This document shows, piece by piece, positions 17,189-25,639 of a DNA stretch of 64,000 nucleotides; the first letter of the stretch is position 1, and every line of letters starts with the position of its first letter. The notes beneath the pieces are model-generated. The model was not told the origin of the DNA. It searched no databases and saw only the letters and a program-made list of their open reading frames with translations. Source of the stretch: Lentisphaerae bacterium GWF2_45_14 (GTDB lineage: Bacteria > Verrucomicrobiota > Lentisphaeria > Victivallales > GWF2-45-14); assembly GCA_001804785.1 (NCBI GenBank), contig MHBG01000056.1, positions 1-64,000 on the forward strand, written 5' to 3'. The position numbers were made by a program, and so were the translations under genes.

Positions 17189-18859
17189 TCAGGTGTTTGT
17201 ATTGAGAACCGAGGGGTCGTATCCTTCGGGAGCGTTGAATCCGAGGAGTTCGATGCACGTCGCTGCAAGCGAACTTATACCGAGCCCTTCGTTCAGTTCC
17301 TTCGCATATTCACCTTTGTAATCGGGGTCATAGATTATGCATGGCACCGGATTGAGCGAATGGCTTGTCTTTGAGGCCGGACGGCCTTCGGGATTAAGTA
17401 GAACATTGCCTTTTTTGTCGTGTTCGATCATGTCGTCGGAGTTGCCGTGATCGGCGCTGATAACCATTACACCGCCTGCGGCGGCCACATCTTTACGGAT
17501 TCTTTCGACGCATATATCGAGGGCGTTGATAGCGATAATCACGGACTGGTAAATTCCCGTGTGTCCAACCATATCGCCATTCGCAAAATTGAGCCTTATA
17601 AAGTCATATTTGCCGGATTTTATGGCTTCGCAGACCTTGTCGGTTATTTCGGCGCATTTCATCCAGGGACGCTGTTCAAAGGGTACCACATCGGAGGGCA
17701 CTTCGACATAATCATCAAGTTTATCATCGAATTTGCCTGAGCGGTTGCCATTAAAGAAGTAGGTGACATGCCCGAACTTCTGGGTCTCGCTTATCGCCAG
17801 CTGCCTTACGCCTGAGGCGCAGAGATATTCATCAACGGTGCGGTCGATTGTGGGCGGATTGACAAGGTATCTTTTCGGCACGTGAAGATCGCCGTCGTAC
17901 TCCATCATTCCGGCATAGAGGACATTGGGCCGGGGGGAGCGGTCGAACCGGTCGAAGCTGTCTTCTTCAAAGGCGGCTGTTATTTCTATTGCCCTGTCGC
18001 CGCGGAAGTTGAAGTATATTACCGAATCGCCGTCTTTTATGGGGCCGACTGGTGTTTTGCCGTCATCGGAAATCACGAATGGCGGCAGATCCTGGTCTAT
18101 CGCGTGAGTTTCATTGCGGAGCGAGGTAACGGCTTCTTCGGCGTTTTTAAAGTAATGCCCGTTGCCTCTTACGTGAACGTCCCATCCTTTTTTTACCATG
18201 TCCCAGTTTGCGCCGTAGCGGTCCATTGTTATGAACATGCGTCCGCCGCCTGAGGCAATCCTGAAATCGCGTCCGTCTTTGTTGAGCGAGGCGAGGAACT
18301 CTTCAAAGGGTCTTATATACTCCAGTGCGGAGGTCTCGGGTACGTCACGTCCGTCGAGGAGTGTATGTATCCTTACTTTTTTGACACCTTCTGCGGCTGC
18401 CTTTTCGAGCATTGCCTTGAGGTGGTCGATATGGCTGTGAACGTTGCCGTCTGAAAAAAGGCCGAGGAAGTGAAGGGTGCTGTTCTTGTCGAGACAGTTC
18501 TTAATGAGGTCTTTCCATGTCTTGCCCTCGAACATGCTGCCGTTCGCGATGGCGTCGGATACGAGCTTTGCTCCCTGAGCGAAGACGCGCCCTGATCCGA
18601 TGGCGTTATGACCGACTTCGCTGTTGCCCATGTCATCGTTGCTCGGCATGCCTACGGCCAGACCGTGGGCCTTGAGTTTTGTCATGGGGGATTCGTCCAT
18701 GAGCCTCTGGAGGTTGGGCTTCCAGGCGTTGAGGAAGGCGTCGCCGTCCTTATATTTTCCAAAGCCTACGCCGTCAAGTATTACCAGTACGACGGGGCCT
18801 TTTCTTTTATTGAATCGCGGATTTTTCTTCAAAGCTTCAAGCATCGTAAGTTTCTCCAT
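17189..18859 (-). CDS. gpmI: 2,3-bisphosphoglycerate-independent phosphoglycerate mutase
   Basis: 556 residues, slightly longer than the usual 510-515. It interconverts 3- and 2-phosphoglycerate in glycolysis using two Mn ions and a phosphoserine. The alkaline-phosphatase-fold motifs are visible: LVILDGVGFG, then MGNSEVGHNAIGSGR with the nucleophile Ser80. There follow LLDGRDVPETSALEY, VIYFNFRGDRAIE, and the C-terminal metal motifs RLNFANGDMVGHTG and VISADHGNSDDM. It lies head to tail with lpxA (14 bases apart) and converges on the autotransporter. Confidence 0.95.
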   Translation of the reverse strand: MEKLTMLEALKKNPRFNKRKGPVVLVILDGVGFGKYKDGDAFLNAWKPNLQRLMDESPMTKLKAHGLAVGMPSNDDMGNSEVGHNAIGSGRVFAQGAKLVSDAIANGSMFEGKTWKDLIKNCLDKNSTLHFLGLFSDGNVHSHIDHLKAMLEKAAAEGVKKVRIHTLLDGRDVPETSALEYIRPFEEFLASLNKDGRDFRIASGGGRMFITMDRYGANWDMVKKGWDVHVRGNGHYFKNAEEAVTSLRNETHAIDQDLPPFVISDDGKTPVGPIKDGDSVIYFNFRGDRAIEITAAFEEDSFDRFDRSPRPNVLYAGMMEYDGDLHVPKRYLVNPPTIDRTVDEYLCASGVRQLAISETQKFGHVTYFFNGNRSGKFDDKLDDYVEVPSDVVPFEQRPWMKCAEITDKVCEAIKSGKYDFIRLNFANGDMVGHTGIYQSVIIAINALDICVERIRKDVAAAGGVMVISADHGNSDDMIEHDKKGNVLLNPEGRPASKTSHSLNPVPCIIYDPDYKGEYAKELNEGLGISSLAATCIELLGFNAPEGYDPSVLNTNT

Positions 18860-18873
18860 GTTGATGACGGTTT

Positions 18874-19671
18874 TTAGGCGCGGCGGCCGGGCTTGTTACT
18901 TTTAAGTACGCCGCGATGTGATGCTTCTACAAATTTTATAAATTCATCGACTTCAGGGATTGCCGGAAGCGTGTTTCGCATTTGCTCGAGGGCATTTTTC
19001 GTGTTCAAGCCACTTCTGAAGAAGACTTTATAGATATTCTTGATTGTGTGGATGGTTTCTTCGGAGAAATTGTTTCTTGTGAGGCCGACGATGTTTATGC
19101 CTCTGATTGCGCCGTTTCTGCCGTCCGCAATCATGAAGGGCGGCACGTCGAGCGATACCACGGAGCCGCCGCTCAGGACGGAGAAGCGTCCAATACGGCA
19201 GAACTGGTGCATGCCGGTATGCCCTGAGAGCAGGCAGTTGTCGCCGACTTGGCAGTATCCGGAAAGTCCTGCATAATCGACCATTACTATTTTATTTCCG
19301 AGAACGCAGTTATGCGCGATGTGGGCGTTGGCAAGGATGAAGCAGTTGTTGCCTATGACTGTTTCCGATTCGGGCTTAGTGCCCGTATTAACAGTAACGC
19401 TTTCCCTGAAGGTATTGCCGTCGCCGATTCTTAGATAAGTTATTCCGCCTTCAACGTTATGGTCTTCCGCATCCGTGCCGAGCGTGGTGAAGGGGTAGAC
19501 GGTATTTCCCTTACCCATCGTTGTGTGACCCGTAATGTAGCAGTGGGCCATGAGTTTTGACCCAGCGCCGATCTCAACATCAGGCCCGACATAGCAGAAC
19601 GGGCCTATTTCAACATCTTCTGCAATCCTAGCTCCTGCTTCAACGATCGCGCTGGGATGAATCACTGGCAT
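18874..19671 (-). CDS. lpxA: Acyl-ACP--UDP-N-acetylglucosamine O-acyltransferase
   Basis: 265 residues, the family length. It catalyses the first step of lipid A synthesis. The protein is a left-handed beta-helix of hexapeptide repeats starting IHPSAIVEAGARIAEDVEIGPFCYVGPDVEIG. It has the catalytic-loop His segment ANAHIAHNCVLGN, LSGHTGMHQFCRIGRFSVLSG and the GINIVGLTRNNF landmark that separates LpxA from other hexapeptide transferases. It stands alone rather than with lpxD, fabZ or lpxB. Its presence supports a lipopolysaccharide-bearing outer membrane. Confidence 0.95.
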   Translation of the reverse strand: MPVIHPSAIVEAGARIAEDVEIGPFCYVGPDVEIGAGSKLMAHCYITGHTTMGKGNTVYPFTTLGTDAEDHNVEGGITYLRIGDGNTFRESVTVNTGTKPESETVIGNNCFILANAHIAHNCVLGNKIVMVDYAGLSGYCQVGDNCLLSGHTGMHQFCRIGRFSVLSGGSVVSLDVPPFMIADGRNGAIRGINIVGLTRNNFSEETIHTIKNIYKVFFRSGLNTKNALEQMRNTLPAIPEVDEFIKFVEASHRGVLKSNKPGRRA

Positions 19672-19737
19672 TTTTTTTGAGTTCCTTATATTATTGTGCG
19701 TACCAAGTTTGAGTCGGGACGGATTAGAAAGTCCCCA

Positions 19738-19839
19738 TTATTTTCTTGACATATTCGGGTTTTTTACCTTGGCTTTGCATCTTTCAAGATAGGCTTTACG
19801 ACGTTTTTTCTTTTCACCTTTGTTGTACTGCTTTCCCAT
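19738..19839 (-). CDS. Small highly basic protein, 33 residues
   Basis: An ORF too short for usual gene callers. It starts at 19839, reads MGKQYNKGEKKKRRKAYLER and then continues with Lys-rich residues to a TAA at 19738-19740. About 45% of residues are Lys or Arg. It has an excellent ribosome binding site, AAGGAG at 19849-19854, 9 bases from the ATG. It is unlike a chance ORF in composition. From memory, short basic ORFs with a similar MGKQYNK start occur in other PVC genomes, but I cannot verify this. A small ribosome-associated or RNA-binding protein is the natural guess. Confidence 0.7.
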   Translation of the reverse strand: MGKQYNKGEKKKRRKAYLERCKAKVKNPNMSRK

Positions 19840-19987
19840 ATTGCTTAACTCCTTATCTTATGGATTAAAGTCATATAAGATACATGCGTTTTGTCAGAAG
19901 GGAAGCCATTCCAATAGATTTATTGTGCCGAATCAGAGAAAAAGACGTTTTTTGACATAAAAATCATGGAAATAAAGAGTTTACATA

Positions 19988-20016
19988 TTGAGAATGCCCG
20001 CGACATGGAGTATTAT
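19988..20016 (+). promoter_or_regulatory. Candidate sigma-70 promoter for the exporter leader
   Basis: TTGAGA (19988-19993), 17 bases, TATTAT (20011-20016). Predicted transcription starts near 20023, giving a leader of about 125 bases that ends in a strong hairpin and U-tract before the ABC exporter gene. The region 19862-19987 shows no other gene. A second weak -35-like TTGACA at 19952 has no matching -10. Confidence 0.4.
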
Positions 20017-20118
20017 ATATGCAGGGTGTATGAACAAAAAAAGGTCGTACCCGTAAATGAATACCATTCCGATTTAGAATCAGTTCTTCCTTAATCCCAG
20101 GTTGTGGCCTCAGCAAGG

Positions 20119-20147
20119 CTCCCCAATAGGGGAGTAATTTTTTTTTT
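20119..20147 (+). terminator. Strong intrinsic terminator just upstream of the ABC exporter
   Basis: CTCCCC (20119-20124), loop AATA, GGGGAG (20129-20134), then TAA and ten T residues (20138-20147). It lies only 18 bases before the exporter ATG and no plus-strand gene precedes it. It therefore either ends a small RNA of about 125 nt or acts as an attenuator in the exporter leader. A smaller hairpin GCCT-CAGCA-AGGC sits directly before it and shares bases. Confidence 0.75.
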
Positions 20148-20165
20148 AATGAAAGTCTTCCTGAA

Positions 20166-21971
20166 ATGAACTACAAGGTTTTTTTTAATCTTATAAAGCC
20201 ATACAAAGTGCTTGTCGCAGGTACGGCGGTTACCCTCGTGGCTTTCGTCACGCTGGGGTTGCTCATGCCGTGGGTTCTTAAAGTCATTATAGACAGGGTG
20301 CTGGGAAGTGCCGACATAAGCTATCTATACATCATTCTAGGCTCGATCATCCTGATTTATTTTATCAGGGACATATTCTGGTATGTCAGCCATTACATGA
20401 TGTTTTACATGTCCGAGAGGATAATGTTCGACATCAGGAAGGGGCTCTTCAAGCACATCCAAAGCCTCTCACTAAGGTTCTATCAGGAGTACAGAACGGG
20501 TAAACTCATATCGAACATCATTTCCGACGTCGCCATGATGCAGCAGATGTTTTCCGCGACGCTGGCTAATACGGCTATGCATTTGTTCATGATGATATTC
20601 ATCGTAGCTGTTCTTATGACCATAAACGCCAAGCTTGCCTTTATCTGCGTGCTCATGGTTCCCTTGCAGTTCATAAACTTCGTCTACTTCAAAAAGTACA
20701 TCCAGGCGAAAAGTATGACCCTTCGCGAAAGAATGTCGGAAATATCCGCAAACTTGGCCGAGACCCTGAACGGTATGAAGGTCGTGAAGTCCTTTTCCAA
20801 GGAAAGAACGGAAAACCGCTTTTTCGTGTCGCAGTTGAGACCGGCGTTCAACCTGAGTATCGACCTCCAGATGAAAGGGCTTTTCTGCTGGATGATTGCT
20901 GAACTTATATACATATTCACTGTCGTCGCCATGATAGGGGTCGGCGGCTACTACGTCTCGAAGGGCAGAATGACGCTTGGCGACTTTGTGGCGTTCTATA
21001 CCTATCTTGGAATGATTCTCGGTCCCATAAATGGGCTGAGCAGTCTCTCTACAGTATTCTCACAGGGTATTGCCAGCATGGAAAGAATCCTGAAACTTCT
21101 CGGCACCGTTCCCGAAATAAAAGAATGCGAGCATCCGATACACTTGGACAATCTCAAGGGCAATGTGGAATTCAGGGATGTTAATTTTGCATATAACGGG
21201 AAGCCAACCCTTAAGCATTTTGAACTCAAGATCAAACCGGGGCAGAAAGTCGCGCTCGTCGGACCCAGCGGCTCCGGGAAATCAACAATCGCCAACCTGA
21301 TATTGCGATTTTATGACGTCAATTCAGGAGAAATCCTTATCGATAATACTGACATTAGAAAACTACATATAGATTCCTACCGCAATAATATCGGAATAGT
21401 CCTCCAGGAGCCTTTCCTGTTCAGCGGTTCAATACATGACAACATCGCCTATGCCAGAAACTCCGCCACCGATGAGGAAGTCCTGCATGCCGCAAGAATG
21501 GCCAACGTCGAAGAATTCGTCAATACCCTCGAAAATGGCTATAAAACCGAACTCGGCGAAAATGGAGCCAGCCTGTCAGGCGGTCAGAAACAGCGTATCG
21601 CTATTGCTCGTGCCATTCTCAATGATCCGAAGATACTTATCCTCGACGAAGCCACCTCCGCCCTGGATACCGTCTCCGAGTTCTTCGTTCAGGAAGCCCT
21701 CGATAACCTGATGAAGGACAGAACAACAATCATAATTGCCCACAGGCTTTCCACAATCAAGAACGCCGACCTCATCGTCGTCATGGAAAACGGCGAAATA
21801 AAGCAGACCGGAACCCACCGACAGCTCATGAGGACAGACGGCCTCTACAAGGATCTCTATATGACTCAGGAAAAAACAAACAAAGGTCCCGAAGGGCACG
21901 GGCCGGAGCATTCCGAAGGCCCTTTTTTAAAGAAGACCGCTAAGACCGCACTGAAGAAAAAAGCGGCATAA
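20166..21971 (+). CDS. ABC transporter, fused permease and ATPase (MsbA-like exporter)
   Basis: 601 residues. The N-terminal half is a six-helix type-1 exporter domain (LVAGTAVTLVAFVTLGLLMP and later helices to about residue 310). The C-terminal ATPase has Walker A GPSGSGKST, Q-loop LQEPFLFSG, signature LSGGQKQR, Walker B ILILDEATSALD and H-loop IIAHRLST. It resembles lipid A/lipid exporters and the ABC part of peptide exporters. The next gene encodes an HlyD-type adaptor, suggesting a tripartite or peptide export role instead of plain MsbA. The last 35 residues (from NKGPEGHGPEHSEGPF onward) are an unusual Lys-rich tail encoded over a terminator-like hairpin. No good Shine-Dalgarno precedes the ATG. 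Confidence 0.9.
   Translation: MNYKVFFNLIKPYKVLVAGTAVTLVAFVTLGLLMPWVLKVIIDRVLGSADISYLYIILGSIILIYFIRDIFWYVSHYMMFYMSERIMFDIRKGLFKHIQSLSLRFYQEYRTGKLISNIISDVAMMQQMFSATLANTAMHLFMMIFIVAVLMTINAKLAFICVLMVPLQFINFVYFKKYIQAKSMTLRERMSEISANLAETLNGMKVVKSFSKERTENRFFVSQLRPAFNLSIDLQMKGLFCWMIAELIYIFTVVAMIGVGGYYVSKGRMTLGDFVAFYTYLGMILGPINGLSSLSTVFSQGIASMERILKLLGTVPEIKECEHPIHLDNLKGNVEFRDVNFAYNGKPTLKHFELKIKPGQKVALVGPSGSGKSTIANLILRFYDVNSGEILIDNTDIRKLHIDSYRNNIGIVLQEPFLFSGSIHDNIAYARNSATDEEVLHAARMANVEEFVNTLENGYKTELGENGASLSGGQKQRIAIARAILNDPKILILDEATSALDTVSEFFVQEALDNLMKDRTTIIIAHRLSTIKNADLIVVMENGEIKQTGTHRQLMRTDGLYKDLYMTQEKTNKGPEGHGPEHSEGPFLKKTAKTALKKKAA
21900..21928 (+). terminator. Terminator-like hairpin inside the 3' end of the ABC exporter gene
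   Basis: GGGCC GGA (21900-21907), loop, TCC, a three-base bulge, GGCCC (21918-21922), then six T residues (21923-21928). It has the form of an intrinsic terminator but lies about 43 bases before the exporter stop codon, so full-length transcripts must read through it to reach the adaptor gene. Confidence 0.55.
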
Positions 21972-21989
21972 AACTCAAGGTGTTTGCCA

Positions 21990-23066
21990 ATGATCCCGAA
22001 ACAAGATAGTATAATACACAAATTCAAGGTGTTCAGGGTACTGATGTTCGCCGCATCGTTTCTTATGACGATAATTCTTCTCATCCTTTTCCTGGGAAAA
22101 ATGGAAGAGACCGTCTTTGCCGAAGGCGTGGTCAGAGGACTTGACGACTATGAACTCAGGACTCAGGTCAACAGCCGCATAAAAGCCATATGTAAAGATC
22201 TCGGCGAAAGCGTCAAGAAAGGCGATATCATTATTGAACTCGACTCAAGAAAGCTTACCGACGAAATTGAAATACACAAAAATCTTACCGATGAGCTTGA
22301 GGCCGAACTGTCCGTGAAAAGAAAATCATTGATTGTCCTGCGCAATGACCCCCTTCCAAGATACTATAAACACAGTGAAATAGCACTGGAAGAACGCCTT
22401 AAGCAGTTTGATAAAAGCAAGGAAAAACTCGAGATATATAAGGGGCTCAGGAACAAGAAGGTCGTATCCAAGGTCGAATTCGATAGAATTGAGAAGGAAT
22501 ATTTCACCGAAAAGGCGGAGCTCGAAAAGGCTCGCGAAGACCATGAAACCGTTATGGACGGCCTCGGCGAAAAAATCCTTAAAAGTGCAGAGAGCGAAAT
22601 AAAACTCCTCGAAGTAAAGCTCCAGAATAAGAAAAAACAGCTAAGCCTCCTCGAAGACCATCTTTCCGATTATATCATAAAGGCCAACGATAACGGCGTG
22701 GTCACTTTTATGCCTTACAGAAAAGGGCGCTATGTGGAAGAGGGCGAAGTCATTGCCAAAATGTCTACGGTAAAGCAGAAGAAACTTGTTGTCTACGTCG
22801 ACGAAAGGCAGATATTCAAGGTCAAGACAGGACAGGAGGCCAGAATCAGCAGCAGAAGCTACGACAAGTTCACATTCGGCTACTTCCCGGGACGAGTTAT
22901 CCAAATCGCCGAACTTCCCGAAAAGCGCGACAATAATTTCTGCTACCCCGTCGAAATCCTTATTACCGAAGAACCCTACAATCTCAAACTGGGATCGACT
23001 GCCGAAACGTTAATCGTTACCGGCAGCGAAAGAATTATCACCGCTCTTCTGGGCCTAGACCGCTAA
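21990..23066 (+). CDS. HlyD-family membrane fusion (adaptor) protein
   Basis: 358 residues from ATG 21990, preceded by AAGG at 21976-21979. An upstream in-frame TTG at 21984 is less likely. There is one N-terminal membrane helix (LMFAASFLMTIILLILFLG), then a barrel-sandwich half (YELRTQVNSRIKAICKDLGESVKKGDIIIELDS) and a coiled-coil hairpin of about 130 residues rich in Glu and Lys. The second lipoyl half (YIIKANDNGVVTFMPYRKGRYVEEGEVIAKM) and a C-terminal beta domain follow. Such proteins bridge an inner-membrane exporter to an outer-membrane channel. It is 18 bases downstream of the ABC exporter. Confidence 0.85.
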   Translation: MIPKQDSIIHKFKVFRVLMFAASFLMTIILLILFLGKMEETVFAEGVVRGLDDYELRTQVNSRIKAICKDLGESVKKGDIIIELDSRKLTDEIEIHKNLTDELEAELSVKRKSLIVLRNDPLPRYYKHSEIALEERLKQFDKSKEKLEIYKGLRNKKVVSKVEFDRIEKEYFTEKAELEKAREDHETVMDGLGEKILKSAESEIKLLEVKLQNKKKQLSLLEDHLSDYIIKANDNGVVTFMPYRKGRYVEEGEVIAKMSTVKQKKLVVYVDERQIFKVKTGQEARISSRSYDKFTFGYFPGRVIQIAELPEKRDNNFCYPVEILITEEPYNLKLGSTAETLIVTGSERIITALLGLDR

Positions 23067-23135
23067 CTGCGGCCTGCTCACGGAAACTTTCCGGTTTAAG
23101 GGCAGTATATTAATGTAAAGCCCATTTTGTGGCGC

Positions 23136-24221
23136 TTAATAAGAATCCCTTTCGCGGGTCCACGTGTGAATCTGTTTTTCTGTCTTCATCCAGTTTGATG
23201 CGCTCACGGTCTCGACAAACTTCTCAAAGTAGAGCTTTATCGCTTCCGTGAAAATATTCAGGAATTCGATTCTTTCCTGGAAAGAGCTTTCGCGTTCCAT
23301 TTCTTCGCCTTCGGGAAGAACAAGCCCGGAAAATGCGAACTTATCGATATCGATTGAACCTTTCCATACTTCCTGGTCCCTGGCAATGGTGAATTTGGCC
23401 TTCTTGAGTTTTTTGCCGACCTGAAGCGCGGCTTTGGCTTCGGCACTCTGGAGAGGGTTTCCTTTTTTTATCGTGGTTTCGCAGGACCCCTTGGTTTCAT
23501 CGGAGGACAGCGCGAATGTAAGCGGGCCTTCAATCATTATTTCAAAGTCGCCGAACTGCTTATGGGTTGCCTTGCCGCCATGCATTTCACTGTAGAACCA
23601 GAGCCAGGTCAGGAAGTCCCGCGCGGGCATGTGGTTATCGTCGGCAGAATCCTCTGAGAAGTTGACGAACGGTATTTTGTGGATGCGTTCGCCGAGCATT
23701 TCCTCTATGTTGAGGTGGATCGGCTCAATCTCGGTCGTCTTAAAGAATGCTACGAGAAAATTGTCTATCTGGGTTGTGGAGCCAGTACCCACATAAAGGG
23801 TATTCGAGGCCATATCAAGTACCATTGGGATTCCGCTTATCGAAGGAGGCATTTTTTTGAGGTTCTTTTCGATGGCCTCAAGCTTGATCCTCCTCTTTTC
23901 CTTTGGCGGAACTTTCATGCTGTTGTTTTCCTGCATATACGCGAGTTCCGCACGCTTGCATATCGCGTTGAGGAGAGTTGCCGGAATCTTGCGTTCGGCG
24001 GTCCTGAGGTTGAGGAAGAGGTGTCCGCCGCAGAGCGAGGTTGCCTCGTCGATCTCATTTTCCAGCAGGTGGCGTCCGCTGACCCAGCCTGTTGACGGCT
24101 CATCGCCGAGCTGGTCGAGCTGTCCGGCCTTGTTTGACTCAAACAGTTTGAGGTAATCTTCAGGCAATGTGCGCGGCATTTTAAATATTGTCATAGCAAA
24201 CGAACCATATTCAAACGGCAT
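23136..24221 (-). CDS. RdgC-like recombination-associated protein
   Basis: 361 residues. The layout matches RdgC relatives. The N-terminus is FEYGSFAMTIFKM with PEDYLKLFE, followed by GWVSGRHLLENEID and KIPATLLNAICKRAELAYM. A basic helix follows (VPPKEKRRIKLEAIEKNL), and then the strand pair GIPMVLDMASNTLYVGTGSTTQIDNFLVAFFKTT. RdgC in E. coli is a ring-shaped DNA-binding protein that limits RecA. The match is from memory of motif order, not a search. The C-terminal 150 residues are less conserved. It is monocistronic and converges on the adaptor gene. Confidence 0.7.
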   Translation of the reverse strand: MPFEYGSFAMTIFKMPRTLPEDYLKLFESNKAGQLDQLGDEPSTGWVSGRHLLENEIDEATSLCGGHLFLNLRTAERKIPATLLNAICKRAELAYMQENNSMKVPPKEKRRIKLEAIEKNLKKMPPSISGIPMVLDMASNTLYVGTGSTTQIDNFLVAFFKTTEIEPIHLNIEEMLGERIHKIPFVNFSEDSADDNHMPARDFLTWLWFYSEMHGGKATHKQFGDFEIMIEGPLTFALSSDETKGSCETTIKKGNPLQSAEAKAALQVGKKLKKAKFTIARDQEVWKGSIDIDKFAFSGLVLPEGEEMERESSFQERIEFLNIFTEAIKLYFEKFVETVSASNWMKTEKQIHTWTRERDSY

Positions 24222-24344
24222 AATCAGTCTCCATTTTTAAATCAATTGACGAGTTTGTAATATTAACGCTTCCCATCCCTTCTTTCAAACTCTCATGAAT
24301 TAAATTTGTTGCTATCGTTACCGGATCTCTCGTTGCCATCTTTG

Positions 24345-25568
24345 TTATGGTTTCAGGCCGCCTTTATGCAATTGATATTTCAACCAGGCGTAAACGGTAT
24401 CGCCCATTTGCTGATATCCGGATTGTGCGGGATGGAATGCGTTGGACTGCCTGGCTATTTTTTGGCTGCTGTCAACATTGACCGCCTCCTCTCGAGTCGG
24501 GAATCCATTCTCGGTATCAAGATTGATATGAAACGGTATGATATCAAAGCCGAGTACTTTCGCTTTGCTGATAAGCGCGCGATTAAAGTGGTCAAGATTT
24601 TTTCTTACCTGCCACCGTGTCTGCTGGCATCCGTAGTTGGCTCCAAATGCATCTTGCGATGAGGCTGGAGGCGGCAAAAGTCCAACTCCGATGATTACAT
24701 TCGGAGAGACACGTCTGAATTCGCTGATCATCTCTTCCAAGTATGGATAGACCTTCTTTTTCATGATGTCCTCCATGGTGTCGTCGGTTCCGAAGAATAC
24801 ATTGTTAATGCCAAGCAGAATGGTTACAGCATCGGGCGAAGCGCCATCATTGTACTTCTCGCAGTATTTTTTGAAGTCAAACACAGGTTTTCCATTTTCT
24901 TCGAAAATGAAACGACTGTTTGCTTCTTGCGGACGTTGCGGGTGCAGTCCGTCATTTTTGTCGGATTCCGCGAGGTTGTAGCGTGTGAAAAACGAATCCC
25001 ATCCCCATCCACCCCAGCCCTCATGACGTAATTCGGGAAAATTTTTTGTCCCGCGGCTGCCTATGGTGCGAAAGACAGGATTGCCCTTTTTAGACATTAA
25101 GCCGCAGATATGAGCCGGATACACCGAGGCAGCGGTTTGACTGGCTCCCATCATCAGTACTGTGAGTTTTTTCCCCTCTCCCGCATTGGCCGGGCATACA
25201 ATGATTTTCGATTTGGCATAATCTACTATTTTCCCCGAGGAGTCAATAACATTGAGTACCCATGGGTGTTCACCAACATCTTCAGGCTTCGGCGTGAAGC
25301 GCCAGCGTTTTTCGTCGTTTCGTCCCTTTTTGCACTTAACCTCAAATACATAATTAGCGGAGTTCACCGTCGTAACAATGTTGTCATAATAGACATTCGT
25401 TTCAATATCAGGAACAGCATATATCACCTCAGGCACAAGAAGTTTGACATTGATTTCGTTTGCTCCCTCCGCGAATAGAGATGTTGCGCCAGGCGAAAGA
25501 CATATTAACAGCTTTAGATAGTTCTTGATACCCACTCTTACAATACTCCTTAACTTATGAATTTCCAT
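24345..25568 (-). CDS. SGNH/GDSL-family hydrolase, exported
   Basis: 407 residues. A weak N-terminal hydrophobic segment (YLKLLICLSPGATSLFA) suggests export. After an Ig-like or beta region of about 100 residues, the hydrolase domain has block I KLTVLMMGASQTAAS (nucleophile Ser) and a Gly-containing GWGGWGWDSFF. Block III is AVTILLGINNVFFG and the C-terminal block V NAFHPAQSGYQQMG carries the His. These enzymes often remove acetyl groups from polysaccharides. Its position downstream of a pseudopilin and a DUF4838 protein fits a carbohydrate role. The exact substrate is unknown. Confidence 0.8.
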   Translation of the reverse strand: MEIHKLRSIVRVGIKNYLKLLICLSPGATSLFAEGANEINVKLLVPEVIYAVPDIETNVYYDNIVTTVNSANYVFEVKCKKGRNDEKRWRFTPKPEDVGEHPWVLNVIDSSGKIVDYAKSKIIVCPANAGEGKKLTVLMMGASQTAASVYPAHICGLMSKKGNPVFRTIGSRGTKNFPELRHEGWGGWGWDSFFTRYNLAESDKNDGLHPQRPQEANSRFIFEENGKPVFDFKKYCEKYNDGASPDAVTILLGINNVFFGTDDTMEDIMKKKVYPYLEEMISEFRRVSPNVIIGVGLLPPPASSQDAFGANYGCQQTRWQVRKNLDHFNRALISKAKVLGFDIIPFHINLDTENGFPTREEAVNVDSSQKIARQSNAFHPAQSGYQQMGDTVYAWLKYQLHKGGLKP

Positions 25569-25639
25569 GATTTTTCTTCGATGGATTCTTTACTTTTAGC
25601 TCGCAATCCATATTTTTCATTTGGCACGGTACCCGTTAT

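Noticed and set aside
20023-20147. SRP RNA (4.5S) or 6S RNA in the exporter leader
   Set aside because: The conserved SRP apical motif (GGAAGGNAGCAGCC type) is absent and no long 6S-type hairpin is seen.
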